Positions 8,257-17,024 of a stretch of 64,000 nt of DNA are shown here, one piece after another. Source of the DNA: Mesorhizobium sp. B2-1-8. GTDB lineage: Bacteria; Pseudomonadota; Alphaproteobacteria; Rhizobiales; Rhizobiaceae. The first letter of the stretch is position 1; every line of letters begins with the position of its first letter. The stretch is taken from assembly GCF_006442545.2 (NCBI RefSeq), contig NZ_CP083952.1:3031501-3095500 (forward strand), given 5' to 3'. The translations under genes were made by a program, and so were the position numbers. The notes beneath the pieces are model-generated. The model was not told the origin of the DNA. It made no database searches and worked only from the letters and a program-made list of their open reading frames with translations.

Positions 8257-10989
8257 ATGAACGAGGCAGTTCGAAATCCCGCCAAGCCGACCAATGGGCC
8301 GACCAATGGGCCGATCATCGAGATCGAGAACCTGTCGATCTCCTTCTTCACCCGCAAGGGCGAAATACCGGCCGTGATGGATTTTTCCTGCACGGTCATG
8401 CCGGGCGAGGCGATGGGCATCGTCGGTGAATCCGGCTGCGGCAAGTCGACCGTGTCGCTCGGCATCATGCGCGACCTGTCCAACATCGGAAAAATCGTCG
8501 GCGGCAAGATCAAGTTCCAGGGCAAGGACATGGGCGAGCTCTCCGACGAGGAGCTGCGCGCCATCCGTGGCAACAAGATCGCCATGATTTACCAGGAGCC
8601 GATGGCCAGCCTCAATCCGGCGATGAAGATCGGCCAGCAGCTGATGGAAGTGCCGCTGATCCACGACAAGGTGTCGAAGGAAGAGGCCTATTCCAGGGCG
8701 CTCGAAATGGTGCGCTCGGTCAAGCTTCCCGATCCCGAGCGCATGATGCGCTCCTATCCGCACCAACTTTCCGGCGGCCAGCAGCAGCGCATCGTCATCG
8801 CCATGGCGCTGCTGTCGAAGCCGGCGCTGCTTCTGCTCGACGAGCCGACCACCGCGCTCGATGTGACCGTGGAGGCGGGCATCGTCGATCTGGTCAAGGG
8901 TCTCGGCGAGAAGTTCGGCACCTCGATGATCTTCGTCTCGCACAATCTCGGCCTCATCCTGGAAACCTGCGACCGCATCACGGTGATGTATTCGGGCGAG
9001 GCGGTAGAGACCGGCAAGATCAAGGACGTCTTCGACCGGATGCGCCACCCCTATACGCAAGGGCTGTTCCGTTCGATCCCGCTGCCGGGCGCGGACAAGA
9101 ACTCGCGGCCACTGATCTCTATCCCCGGCCAATTGCCACTGCCGCACGAGCGGCCGAAGGGCTGCAATTTCGGCCCGCGCTGTCACCATTTCGTCGAGGG
9201 CGTCTGCAACGCCGCCGAGATCCCGATGATCGAGGTCGCGGGACACGAAGGCCATTTCTCGCGCTGCGTGCGCTTCAACGAGATCGACTGGGAAGCGCTG
9301 CCGCCCGGTGCCAAGAAGGTCAATGAACGTGTCGTGCCCGGTGCGCCGGTGCTCAAGATCGAGGACCTCCGGAAATACTACAAGGTCGGCGGCAGCGAGG
9401 TGTTCGGCTCGAGCGAGGGCCGTGTCGTCAAGGCCAACGAGACGATCTCGTTCATGGCGCGCGAATCCGAGACGGTCGCCATCGTCGGCGAATCCGGCTG
9501 CGGCAAGTCGACCCTGGCCAAGGTGCTGCTCGGGCTGGAGACGGCCAGTTCCGGCAGCGTGACGCTGGGCAACAAGGAAATCCAGTCGACCGGCATCGAG
9601 AGCCGCAGCGTCGACACCGTGTCGTCGATCCAGATGGTGTTCCAGAATCCATTCGACACGCTCAACCCCAGCCATTCGGTCGGATCGCAGATCATCCGCA
9701 CGCTGGAAAAATTCAATGTCGGCAAGACGGTCGCCGACCGGCGCAAACGCATGCTGGAACTGCTCGACCTAGTGAAGCTGCCGCGCGCCTTCGAGACCCG
9801 GAAGCCGCGACAGCTCTCAGGTGGCCAGAAGCAGCGTATCGGTGTGGCCCGCGCCTTTGCCGGTGACGCCAAGGTGGTGGTGGCCGACGAGCCGGTTTCG
9901 GCGCTCGACGTCTCGGTGCAGGCGGCGGTGACCGAATTGCTGATGGACATCCAGCGCAAGAACAAGACGACGATGCTGTTCATCAGCCACGATCTCTCCG
10001 TCGTGCGCTACATCGCCGACCGGGTCGTCGTCATGTATCTCGGCTATATCGTCGAGCAGGGCACGACAGACCAGATCTTCGCACCGCCCTACCACCCCTA
10101 TACCGAGGCGCTGCTGTCGGCGATCCCGATTGCCGACACCAGCGTGATCAAGAAACATGTCGTGCTGGAGGGCGACATCCCCTCGGCGATGAACCCGCCG
10201 TCCGGCTGCCCGTTCCAGACACGCTGCGGCTACAAGAAGCTGGTGCCGGACAATCTGTGCGAGACCAAGGTGCCGCCGGTCAAGAACCTCGGCGACGGCC
10301 ATATGAGCCTGTGCTGGCTTTCCGACGAAGTGCTCAAGACCATGGAGCCGGTGATCAAATTCGACAAGGAACACGCCGCCAATGAGGGCGTGCCGGATGA
10401 TGCGCCCCATGGCGACGGTCCGGGCTTTGCCGGAACTCCGCCCGACCGGCCGCATGGCAAGACGGCCAGTGCGGAAGCCGACGCCGTGGGGGAGGCCGCC
10501 GAGGAGGCCGAAGCCGTTTCACGGGCCCGCCGGCACGAAGTTCGGGACGACGTCTCCGAGACCGGCGATGCCTCTCCGAAGCCCGCCAACGCCACCTCCG
10601 CGCCGTTCACGCCAAGGACGCTTGGAGACGGCCGCCAGGCGGAGAACGCACGCGTGGCACCAATTGCTGAGCCGGCGGCGAGGCAGACCCGTCTGGCCGG
10701 CGCAAATGTCGACAAGAACCGCCCGTCCGGCATCGCCAAGCCTGCCAAATCCGATGACCTCAAGCTGATCTCCGGCGTCGGCCCGAAGACGGAGGGCATC
10801 CTCAATGGCCTCGGCATCTTCACCTACGCTCAGGTCGCCGCATGGAAGAAAGCAGAGCGCGAGTGGGTTGACGATCATCTGAGATTCCACGGCCGTATCG
10901 AGCGCGAGGACTGGGTCAAGCAGGCAAAGGCGCTAGCCAAGGGCGGCGAGGCTGAATACATCAAGGTGTTCGGCAAGAAGCCGCGCTGA
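8257..10989 (+). CDS. Double ABC ATPase (DppD-DppF fusion) with C-terminal helix-hairpin-helix domain
   Basis: About 910 residues if started at the ATG at 8257, which has TTGGAG 6 bases upstream (an in-frame TTG at 8245 overlaps that site). Two complete ATPase modules: Walker A GESGCGKST near residues 57-65 and again near 410, signature LSGGQ near 170 and 517, each followed by an oligopeptide-transporter C-terminal motif with Cys-rich CNFGPRC and CPFQTRC segments. A low-complexity Ala/Glu/Arg linker (about 700-830) leads to a terminal domain of about 78 residues beginning DDLKLISGVGPKTEGILNGL. This resembles the helix-hairpin-helix tails seen on some alphaproteobacterial NuoE and ribosomal L21 proteins. 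It energises the permease pair; the tail's job is unknown. Confidence 0.9.
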   Translation: MNEAVRNPAKPTNGPTNGPIIEIENLSISFFTRKGEIPAVMDFSCTVMPGEAMGIVGESGCGKSTVSLGIMRDLSNIGKIVGGKIKFQGKDMGELSDEELRAIRGNKIAMIYQEPMASLNPAMKIGQQLMEVPLIHDKVSKEEAYSRALEMVRSVKLPDPERMMRSYPHQLSGGQQQRIVIAMALLSKPALLLLDEPTTALDVTVEAGIVDLVKGLGEKFGTSMIFVSHNLGLILETCDRITVMYSGEAVETGKIKDVFDRMRHPYTQGLFRSIPLPGADKNSRPLISIPGQLPLPHERPKGCNFGPRCHHFVEGVCNAAEIPMIEVAGHEGHFSRCVRFNEIDWEALPPGAKKVNERVVPGAPVLKIEDLRKYYKVGGSEVFGSSEGRVVKANETISFMARESETVAIVGESGCGKSTLAKVLLGLETASSGSVTLGNKEIQSTGIESRSVDTVSSIQMVFQNPFDTLNPSHSVGSQIIRTLEKFNVGKTVADRRKRMLELLDLVKLPRAFETRKPRQLSGGQKQRIGVARAFAGDAKVVVADEPVSALDVSVQAAVTELLMDIQRKNKTTMLFISHDLSVVRYIADRVVVMYLGYIVEQGTTDQIFAPPYHPYTEALLSAIPIADTSVIKKHVVLEGDIPSAMNPPSGCPFQTRCGYKKLVPDNLCETKVPPVKNLGDGHMSLCWLSDEVLKTMEPVIKFDKEHAANEGVPDDAPHGDGPGFAGTPPDRPHGKTASAEADAVGEAAEEAEAVSRARRHEVRDDVSETGDASPKPANATSAPFTPRTLGDGRQAENARVAPIAEPAARQTRLAGANVDKNRPSGIAKPAKSDDLKLISGVGPKTEGILNGLGIFTYAQVAAWKKAEREWVDDHLRFHGRIEREDWVKQAKALAKGGEAEYIKVFGKKPR

Positions 10990-11002
10990 AAGCCACGACC
11001 GT

Positions 11003-11026
11003 TGCGGCAACACTTTAGTTGCCGCA
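11003..11026. terminator. bidirectional terminator between convergent genes
   Basis: A perfect 9-bp stem TGCGGCAAC / GTTGCCGCA with loop ACTTTA sits between the ATPase gene (+) and the transglycosylase gene (-). The stop codon of the minus-strand gene (11015-11017) lies inside the loop, so the 3' arm for that gene is coding DNA. Confidence 0.55.
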
Positions 11027-11605
11027 CTGGCTCAGTTGTTGTGCATAATCGCGGGCCATCTTGTCGGTGGCCCGTGCATAGCCCTGTACCCCGGCATCGC
11101 CACGATTGCCTCGGCCATAGGCGGTCCAGCCGAGATAGTAGGCGAGATAGAGGTTGTAGGTGTCGTTGCGCGCGACGCCGTAGCTGTCTGATGTCTTGGA
11201 ATGATACCAGCCTACGAAGTCGACGGCGTCGGCGAATTTCGTTCGCCGTGCCGCCCAATTGCCGGTCTCGCTCTGATATTGCGACCAGGTGCCGTCCAGC
11301 GCCTGCGAGAAGCCGGTGGCCGACGAGACGTGTTTCCAGGGGATGAAGCCGAGCAGCTTTGTGCGCGGCGGCCGGGCGTTGCTCTTGAAGCCGGACTCCT
11401 TGCGCACGGTGGCCATCAGCACTGGCACCGGCACGCCGTATTTCTGGGACGCGCGCTCGGCCGCCGACTGCCAATTGTCAAACCAGCCGTCATTCTGGTC
11501 GAAGACGGCGCAGACATTGTTGATGTGGCTGGGCGCGGTGGCGCAAGCCGAAAGCGCCAACAGCGCGCAAACTGCTACAATTTTACTAAAACTCGACCTA
11601 CGCAT
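11015..11605 (-). CDS. SLT-type lytic transglycosylase lipoprotein
   Basis: A 196-residue predicted lipoprotein: signal peptide with lipobox LSAC, acylated Cys21, then a lysozyme-like SLT fold. The catalytic Glu is likely Glu70 in VRKESGF. Later segments ATGFSQALDGTWSQY and LYLAYYLGWTAYGRG match the transglycosylase fold. It would cleave peptidoglycan glycan strands from the periplasmic face of a membrane. It is shorter than the usual housekeeping Slt/MltC enzymes, and the two neighbouring genes give no pathway hint. Exact substrate role unknown. Confidence 0.85.
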   Translation of the reverse strand: MRRSSFSKIVAVCALLALSACATAPSHINNVCAVFDQNDGWFDNWQSAAERASQKYGVPVPVLMATVRKESGFKSNARPPRTKLLGFIPWKHVSSATGFSQALDGTWSQYQSETGNWAARRTKFADAVDFVGWYHSKTSDSYGVARNDTYNLYLAYYLGWTAYGRGNRGDAGVQGYARATDKMARDYAQQLSQCGN

Positions 11606-11821
11606 GTGAGGAGCAATAGGCCGAAATCATAAAGGGAATCTTGCTACCGCCGTTAAGGCTTCGCCGGCACCAGCAGATGGGAAAATGCCGTATCGGTATT
11701 CCGACGCCGATTGTCGCTTTTTCTAAACAGACATTGCAGATATGCCGCCTTGGCTAAAATCACGCCGGCAAGCGGCGTATTTCTGACAGACCGGCCGCGC
11801 TGCCGAAGCTTTGATGCCGGC

Positions 11822-13360
11822 ATGACCGAACCAAGACGCAAGCGCGGCGCCGAGCGCACCAGCAACAGAGGCCCAGCGCCTATCGCGCAGCTGCCGCCCA
11901 GGCGGGTGACGAATCCCTATCCGCCGATGGCGTTGTTGTCATCAGACCAGATCGAGGCGATCCATCAGGCGTCGATGCACATATTGGAGAATTTCGGTAT
12001 CGAGGTGATGAGCCCGCGTGCGCTATCGCTGTTCGAGAAGGCCGGCGCCAAGGTTGATCACGCCTCGGCCAATGTGCGTGTCGATCGCGGCATGATCGAT
12101 GAGGCGCTGAAGACCACGCGGTCAGACTATACGCTGACCCCACGCAACCCGGCCAAGTCAATCCATCTCGGCGGCAACACCATCAATTTCACGCTTGTGG
12201 CCGGTCCTCCCAATGTGCACGACATGGAGCGCGGCCGCCGCGCTGGCAATCTGCGCGACTATGCCGATCTCACCCGCCTGGCGCAGCATTTCAACTGCGT
12301 CCACATGCTTGGCAACCAGGTCTGCGCGCCGGTCGAGCTGCCGGCCAACTCACGCCACCTCGACACCTACTTCACCAATCTGACGCTGACCGACAAGAGT
12401 TTCCATGTCTCGGCGATCGGTCGGGGCAGGGCTCTGGACGGCATCGAGATGATGGCGATTTCGCGCGGGCTGACGCTGGATCAGATGCGCGATGATCCCG
12501 GCATCGCCACCATCATTTCGGTTAACTCGCCGCGCCGCTTCGACGAGATGATGGCCGAGGGGCTGATGACCATGGCCGAGTACGGTCAGTCGGTGGCGGT
12601 GACACCGTTCACGCTGATGGGGGCGATGAGCCCGGTGACGCTGGCCGGCGCCCTGGCGCAGCAGAATGCCGAGGCGCTGTTCGGCGTTGTGCTGACGCAA
12701 CTCGTGCGTCCGGGCGCGCCTGTGATGTACGGCGCCTTCACGTCCAATGTCGACATGAAGTCGGGCGCGCCGGCCTTCGGCACGCCCGAAAATACCAAGG
12801 CCAACATCGCCTCGGGACAGTTGGCGCGGCGCTACGGCCTACCATACCGGACGACACCGGGCTCGGCCTCCAACGCCGCCGACGCACAAGGCGCCTATGA
12901 GACGCTGATGGCACTGTGGGGCGCGGTGCTCGGCCACGGCAACCTCGTCTACCACGCCGCCGGTTGGCAGGAGGGCGGGCTGACGGCATCGTTCGAGAAA
13001 TTCATCATCGACATCGAGATGATCCAGCACATGATGGAGTTTTTGCGCCCGATCGTGGTCGACGAGGCCGAGCTTGCCGTCGAGGCATTGGGCGCGGTGC
13101 CGACCGGCGGCCATTTCTTCGGCGAGCCGCACACGCTGGAGCGCTATGTGACCGCCTTCTACCAGCCGATGCTCTCCAACTGGCAGAATTTCGAAGCCTG
13201 GCAGGAAGCCGGCGGTCTCGACGCAACCGCGCGCGCGACGCGGCTGTGGAAGAAGGCGCTGGAGGATTATATCGAGCCGGCAATGGACATTGCCGTGCGC
13301 GAGGAGCTCGAGGCTTACATGGCCAAGCGGCGCGAGGCGATCGGGCAGGGCGAGCCGTGA
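11822..13360 (+). CDS. MttB-family (trimethylamine/betaine-type) corrinoid methyltransferase homologue
   Basis: 512 residues from the ATG at 11822 (MTEPRRKRGAERT); the same frame extends to an ATG at 11711, but that extra N-terminus has no family character. MttB enzymes take a methyl group from a quaternary or tertiary amine. The archaeal enzyme needs pyrrolysine encoded by UAG; this frame is uninterrupted, so it belongs to the non-pyrrolysine group that includes glycine betaine methyltransferases. The segments MLGNQVCAPVE, GSASNAADAQGAYET and AAGWQEGGLTASFEKF are conserved-looking. The next gene is an FAD/GcvT demethylating oxidoreductase, which fits sequential demethylation of betaine or a relative. 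No corrinoid protein gene is nearby. Confidence 0.85.
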   Translation: MTEPRRKRGAERTSNRGPAPIAQLPPRRVTNPYPPMALLSSDQIEAIHQASMHILENFGIEVMSPRALSLFEKAGAKVDHASANVRVDRGMIDEALKTTRSDYTLTPRNPAKSIHLGGNTINFTLVAGPPNVHDMERGRRAGNLRDYADLTRLAQHFNCVHMLGNQVCAPVELPANSRHLDTYFTNLTLTDKSFHVSAIGRGRALDGIEMMAISRGLTLDQMRDDPGIATIISVNSPRRFDEMMAEGLMTMAEYGQSVAVTPFTLMGAMSPVTLAGALAQQNAEALFGVVLTQLVRPGAPVMYGAFTSNVDMKSGAPAFGTPENTKANIASGQLARRYGLPYRTTPGSASNAADAQGAYETLMALWGAVLGHGNLVYHAAGWQEGGLTASFEKFIIDIEMIQHMMEFLRPIVVDEAELAVEALGAVPTGGHFFGEPHTLERYVTAFYQPMLSNWQNFEAWQEAGGLDATARATRLWKKALEDYIEPAMDIAVREELEAYMAKRREAIGQGEP

Positions 13361-13436
13361 CTTTAGCGTCGGCGCGAGGCACTTCCCATCCCGATTCACA
13401 TCACCCATCCAACTCGTTGATATCAGAGAAAAATTC

Positions 13437-15878
13437 ATGAAATCGCATGCAAAGGTCGTGGTCATTGGCGGCGGTGTCGTCGGATGTTCCGTGCTGTTCC
13501 ACCTCGCCCGCCATGGCTGGACCGACATCGTGCTGCTGGAGCGCGACGAGTTGACCTCCGGCTCGACCTGGCACGCGGCTGGCGGCATGCACACGATCAA
13601 TGGCGACCCCAACGTCGCCAAGCTGCAGAAATACACCATCAACCTTTACAAGGAGATCGAGGAGCTGTCGGGCCAGGCGACCGGCGTCCACCTGACCGGC
13701 GGCGTGCTTTTGGCTGCAACCGAGGCGCGGCTTGACTGGCTGCGCGGGGTGGTCGCCAAGGGCCGTTATCTCGGCATCGAGCTGGAGGAAATCTCGCCCA
13801 AAGAGGCGGCCGAACTGATGCCGCTGCTCGACCCCAGCCAGTTCGTCGGCGCCGTCCGCAACAAGGAGGACGGCCACCTCGATCCCTCTGGTGTCACGCA
13901 TGCCTATGCCAAGGCGGCGCGAAAGCTGGGCGCCGAGATCGAACGGTTCACCAAGGTGGAGGACATCGTGCGCCGTCCCGACGGGATGTGGCGCGTCATC
14001 ACCAACAAGGGCGAGGTGGTGGCCGAGCATGTCGTCAATGCCGGCGGCCTGTGGGCGCGCGAGGTCGGCCGCATGGTCGGGCTCGAACTGCCGGTGCTCG
14101 CCATGGAGCACATGTACCTGATCACCGAGGACATGCCGGAGGTCGCTGCCTGGAACCAGAAAACCGGAACCGAGGTCATCCACGCGGTCGATTTCGACGG
14201 CGAGCTCTATCTGCGCCAGGAGCGCGGCGGCATGCTGATGGGCACCTATGAGAAGGCCAACAAGCCGTGGTCAGAATACCAGACGCCCTGGAATTTCGGT
14301 CATGAATTGCTGGCGCCGGACATCGATCGCATCGCGCCGTCGCTCGAGGTCGGCTTCCGACATTTCCCGGCCTTCCAGAACACCGGCATCAAGCAGATCA
14401 TCAACGGACCCTTCACTTTCGCGCCGGACGGCAACCCGCTGGTCGGGCCGGTGCGCGGCCTGCCGGGCTTCTGGGTCGCCTGTGGCGTCATGGCCGGCTT
14501 CAGCCAGGGCGGCGGCGTTGGTCTGGCGCTGTCCAACTGGATGATCCAGGGCGATCCGGGCGCCGACATCTGGGCGATGGACGTGGCGCGCTACGGCGAC
14601 TGGGCGACCATGGCCTACACCAATGCCAAGGTGCGCGAAAACTATTCCCGGCGCTTTTCGATCCGCTTTCCCAACGAGGAACTGCCGGCCGGGCGGCCGC
14701 TGAAGACGACGCCCGTCTATGACCTGTTGTCGGCCAGGGGCGCGCAATGGGGCGTCGCCTACGGGCTGGAGGTGCCGCTCTGGTACGCGCCGGAAGGCGT
14801 CAAGGACGAGTTCTCATGGCGGCGCTCGAGCGACTTCACCCATGTCGCCGCCGAAGTCGCGGCGGTGCGCTCAGGCGTCGGCCTGTCGGAGATATCGAGC
14901 TTCGCCAAATACAAGGTGACGGGCGAGGGGGCGGCGGCCTGGCTCGACCGGATGCTCGCCTGCAAGCTGCCGAAGCCCGGTCGCATGACCCTGGCACCGA
15001 TGCTCAAGGAAGACGGCAGACTGATCGGCGATTTCACGCTGGCCAATCTGGGCCCTCAAGATCGGGAAGAAGGGGGCTGGTTCCTGGCCGGCTCCGGCAT
15101 TGCCGAGCAATATCACATGCGCTGGTTCGAGCAGCATCTGCCCGATGATGGCTCGGTCCACATCGAAGCGCTGGGGCAAAGGCTCACCGGCCTGTCGATC
15201 GCCGGTCCCAAGGCGAGGGACGTGCTGGCGAAAGCCACGCGCTGCGACATATCGAATGCGGCGTTTCCCTTCATGGCTATCGGCAAGATGGATATCGGCA
15301 TGGCGCCTTGCCTGGTCGGCCGCGTCAGCTACACCGGTGATCTCGGCTACGAGATCTGGGTGGCGCCGGAATATCAGCGTGCGGCGTTCAACGCCTTGAT
15401 GGCGGTAGGAGAAGAGTTCGGCATCGGCCTGTTTGGCTCGCGCGCGCTCAACGCGCTGCGTCTGGAGAAGAACTATGGCTCATGGGGGCGCGAATACCGG
15501 CCGATCTACGGGCCGCTGGAAGCCGGGCTCGACCGCTTCGTCGCTTATGGCAAGGAGGCGGATTTCATCGGCAAGGCGGCGGCGCTGGCCGAGCGCAAAC
15601 AGGGTGGCAAGCTGCGGCTGCGCGCCTTCATCGTCGATGCCGATGATGCCGATGTCATCGGCGACGAGCCGATCTGGTTCGGCGGCGCGGTGCGCGGCTG
15701 GGTGACGTCGGGCGGCTATGCCCATCATTCGCAAAAGTCGGTCGCGGTCGGCTACGTGCCGAAGGAGATCGCCGACGAGAGCGACGGCTTCGAGATCGAG
15801 TTGCTCGGCAAGCGGCATGCTGCGCGCATGCAGGCGACGCCGCTGTTCGATGCGAATTTCGAACGAATGCGGGGGTGA
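13437..15878 (+). CDS. FAD-dependent oxidoreductase with GcvT domain (dimethylglycine/sarcosine dehydrogenase-like)
   Basis: 813 residues from the ATG at 13437. Residues 6-35 form a Rossmann FAD site (VVVIGGGVVGCSV), and GSTWHAAGG is the flavin-contact motif of the DMGDH/sarcosine dehydrogenase family. The DAO domain runs to about residue 390, with a linking FAO_M domain and a C-terminal folate-binding aminomethyltransferase (GcvT) domain (about 440-800). Such enzymes oxidise an N-methyl group and pass the one-carbon unit to tetrahydrofolate. It follows the MttB-like gene by 76 bases in the same direction, so the pair probably degrades a methylated amine. The longer in-frame ORF start at 13290 overlaps the previous gene and is unlikely. 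Confidence 0.9.
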   Translation: MKSHAKVVVIGGGVVGCSVLFHLARHGWTDIVLLERDELTSGSTWHAAGGMHTINGDPNVAKLQKYTINLYKEIEELSGQATGVHLTGGVLLAATEARLDWLRGVVAKGRYLGIELEEISPKEAAELMPLLDPSQFVGAVRNKEDGHLDPSGVTHAYAKAARKLGAEIERFTKVEDIVRRPDGMWRVITNKGEVVAEHVVNAGGLWAREVGRMVGLELPVLAMEHMYLITEDMPEVAAWNQKTGTEVIHAVDFDGELYLRQERGGMLMGTYEKANKPWSEYQTPWNFGHELLAPDIDRIAPSLEVGFRHFPAFQNTGIKQIINGPFTFAPDGNPLVGPVRGLPGFWVACGVMAGFSQGGGVGLALSNWMIQGDPGADIWAMDVARYGDWATMAYTNAKVRENYSRRFSIRFPNEELPAGRPLKTTPVYDLLSARGAQWGVAYGLEVPLWYAPEGVKDEFSWRRSSDFTHVAAEVAAVRSGVGLSEISSFAKYKVTGEGAAAWLDRMLACKLPKPGRMTLAPMLKEDGRLIGDFTLANLGPQDREEGGWFLAGSGIAEQYHMRWFEQHLPDDGSVHIEALGQRLTGLSIAGPKARDVLAKATRCDISNAAFPFMAIGKMDIGMAPCLVGRVSYTGDLGYEIWVAPEYQRAAFNALMAVGEEFGIGLFGSRALNALRLEKNYGSWGREYRPIYGPLEAGLDRFVAYGKEADFIGKAAALAERKQGGKLRLRAFIVDADDADVIGDEPIWFGGAVRGWVTSGGYAHHSQKSVAVGYVPKEIADESDGFEIELLGKRHAARMQATPLFDANFERMRG

Positions 15879-15900
15879 GAGATCACCCCCGCATGGGGGA

Positions 15901-16293
15901 TCACACGTTGCGGCGGTTGTCGAGCGCGAAGGCGCCGGCGCCGGCAAAGACCAGATAGAGGAAGATGAAGCAGAACGAGATCGCCGCGTCGCCGCTGTTG
16001 TTGACGGGGAAGAAGTCGCGCGGCATGTGCGCCGAGAAATAGGCGATCGCCATTTCACCGGCCAGGAGGAACGCGACCGGGCGGGTGAGAAGGCCGAGCG
16101 CCAGCAAGATGCCACCGGCGAATTCGAGGATGCCGGCGGTCGTGGTCAGCCCGGTAAGGGCGTGGGGTTGGGCGCTTACCGGGAAGTTGAACAGTTTCTG
16201 GCTGCCGTGTTCGATGAACTGCAGCGCGGTCATGATGCGCAACACCCCAAGCGCCTGCTGCTGGTACTTGGCAAGGCCTTCAAAACGTTTCAT
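15901..16293 (-). CDS. DoxX-family membrane protein
   Basis: A 130-residue protein with four predicted membrane helices and typical DoxX sequence: RIMTALQFIEHGSQKLF at the first helix, then GGILLALGLLTRPVAFLLAGEMAIAYF. DoxX-like proteins are small quinone- or redox-associated membrane proteins of varied roles. The stop lies 22 bases from the convergent oxidoreductase gene. The hairpin formed by the CCCCGCAT / ATGGGG bases at 15887-15898 between them may terminate transcription. Function in this organism is not known. Confidence 0.85.
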   Translation of the reverse strand: MKRFEGLAKYQQQALGVLRIMTALQFIEHGSQKLFNFPVSAQPHALTGLTTTAGILEFAGGILLALGLLTRPVAFLLAGEMAIAYFSAHMPRDFFPVNNSGDAAISFCFIFLYLVFAGAGAFALDNRRNV

Positions 16294-16494
16294 CTGAACT
16301 CCATTTTTACCCTCCGGCCCGGCGATAGATTATCGCCCAGTGATGGACCATTCACTTCCCCTGGCATGTCATCAACAATCGGTGATTGAAAACGTTCCCC
16401 GGTATGCCTTCCCAATATTATTCTCGCCTGGGTTGCATTTTTGTCGCTATGGTTGTATTGACATGGGCACTCTGAACGTGTGGATTTCCTTGCC

Positions 16495-16983
16495 ATGAAA
16501 AAAGTTATCATCAGCCTATTCGCACTCGTTGCAGGCACCAGCTTCGCCATGGCCGAGGATGCCGGCTGCGAGGCCTTCAAATGGCCGGTGACGCGTGAAC
16601 AGGCGCTGTTTCCCGCTGCACCCTCAACGCCGTCCGGAGCAACGCTGGCAGTCGGTGCCGCCGCGGATCTTGCGTTGGTGCCGGCCGAGAAAGCCGGTTT
16701 CGCGGTGCCGCCCGAACACGCCCCAGCAGCGGGCACGTTTGGCGCCGTCGCCAGCGTGGCGGTGCCGCCGGAGGGGGCCATCCAGATCAGCCTGTCGGGC
16801 GAGGCCTGGATCGATGTCATCCAGGATGGCCATGCGGTGAAATCGGCGGGCTATAGCGGCGTCAGGACCTGCCCCGGCATCCGCAAGAGCGTGCGCTTCA
16901 AGCTGGCGGCCGGCCAAGCCACCGTCCAGTTCAGCGGCGCCAAGAAAGAGACCCTCAAGGTCGCGGTGCTGGCGCCGGAATGA
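16495..16983 (+). CDS. Exported protein of unknown function
   Basis: 162 residues from the ATG at 16495; GTG at 16480 is an in-frame alternative. The N-terminus is a clear Sec signal peptide (MKKVIISLFALVAGTSFAMA, cleaved before ED). The mature part of about 140 residues contains CEAFKWPVTREQALF, a Ser/Pro/Ala-rich stretch, and a second half with evenly spaced hydrophobic beta strands. Two cysteines (in AGCEAF and RTCPG) might form a disulfide. No family is recognised. It stands alone, divergent from doxX, with a 200-base shared upstream region. Confidence 0.7.
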   Translation: MKKVIISLFALVAGTSFAMAEDAGCEAFKWPVTREQALFPAAPSTPSGATLAVGAAADLALVPAEKAGFAVPPEHAPAAGTFGAVASVAVPPEGAIQISLSGEAWIDVIQDGHAVKSAGYSGVRTCPGIRKSVRFKLAAGQATVQFSGAKKETLKVAVLAPE

Positions 16984-17024
16984 GCCGACGCCAGCAAGCG
17001 TGATATCAGCGGTTGACGTAGGCG

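Noticed and set aside
7918..9675. 585-codon antisense frame opposite the ABC ATPase gene
   Set aside because: Long antisense frames are common opposite GC-rich genes; the His/Arg/Asp-rich composition is that of a shadow frame and the plus-strand protein is unmistakable. The same holds for the long minus-strand frames at 1424-3193 and 31944-33467.
11711..11821. N-terminal extension of the MttB-like protein from the ATG at 11711
   Set aside because: The 37 extra residues look like untranslated sequence, and a family-like N-terminus starts at 11822.
11822..13360. Pyrrolysine-containing trimethylamine methyltransferase
   Set aside because: The frame has no internal TAG, so the protein belongs to the non-pyrrolysine group.
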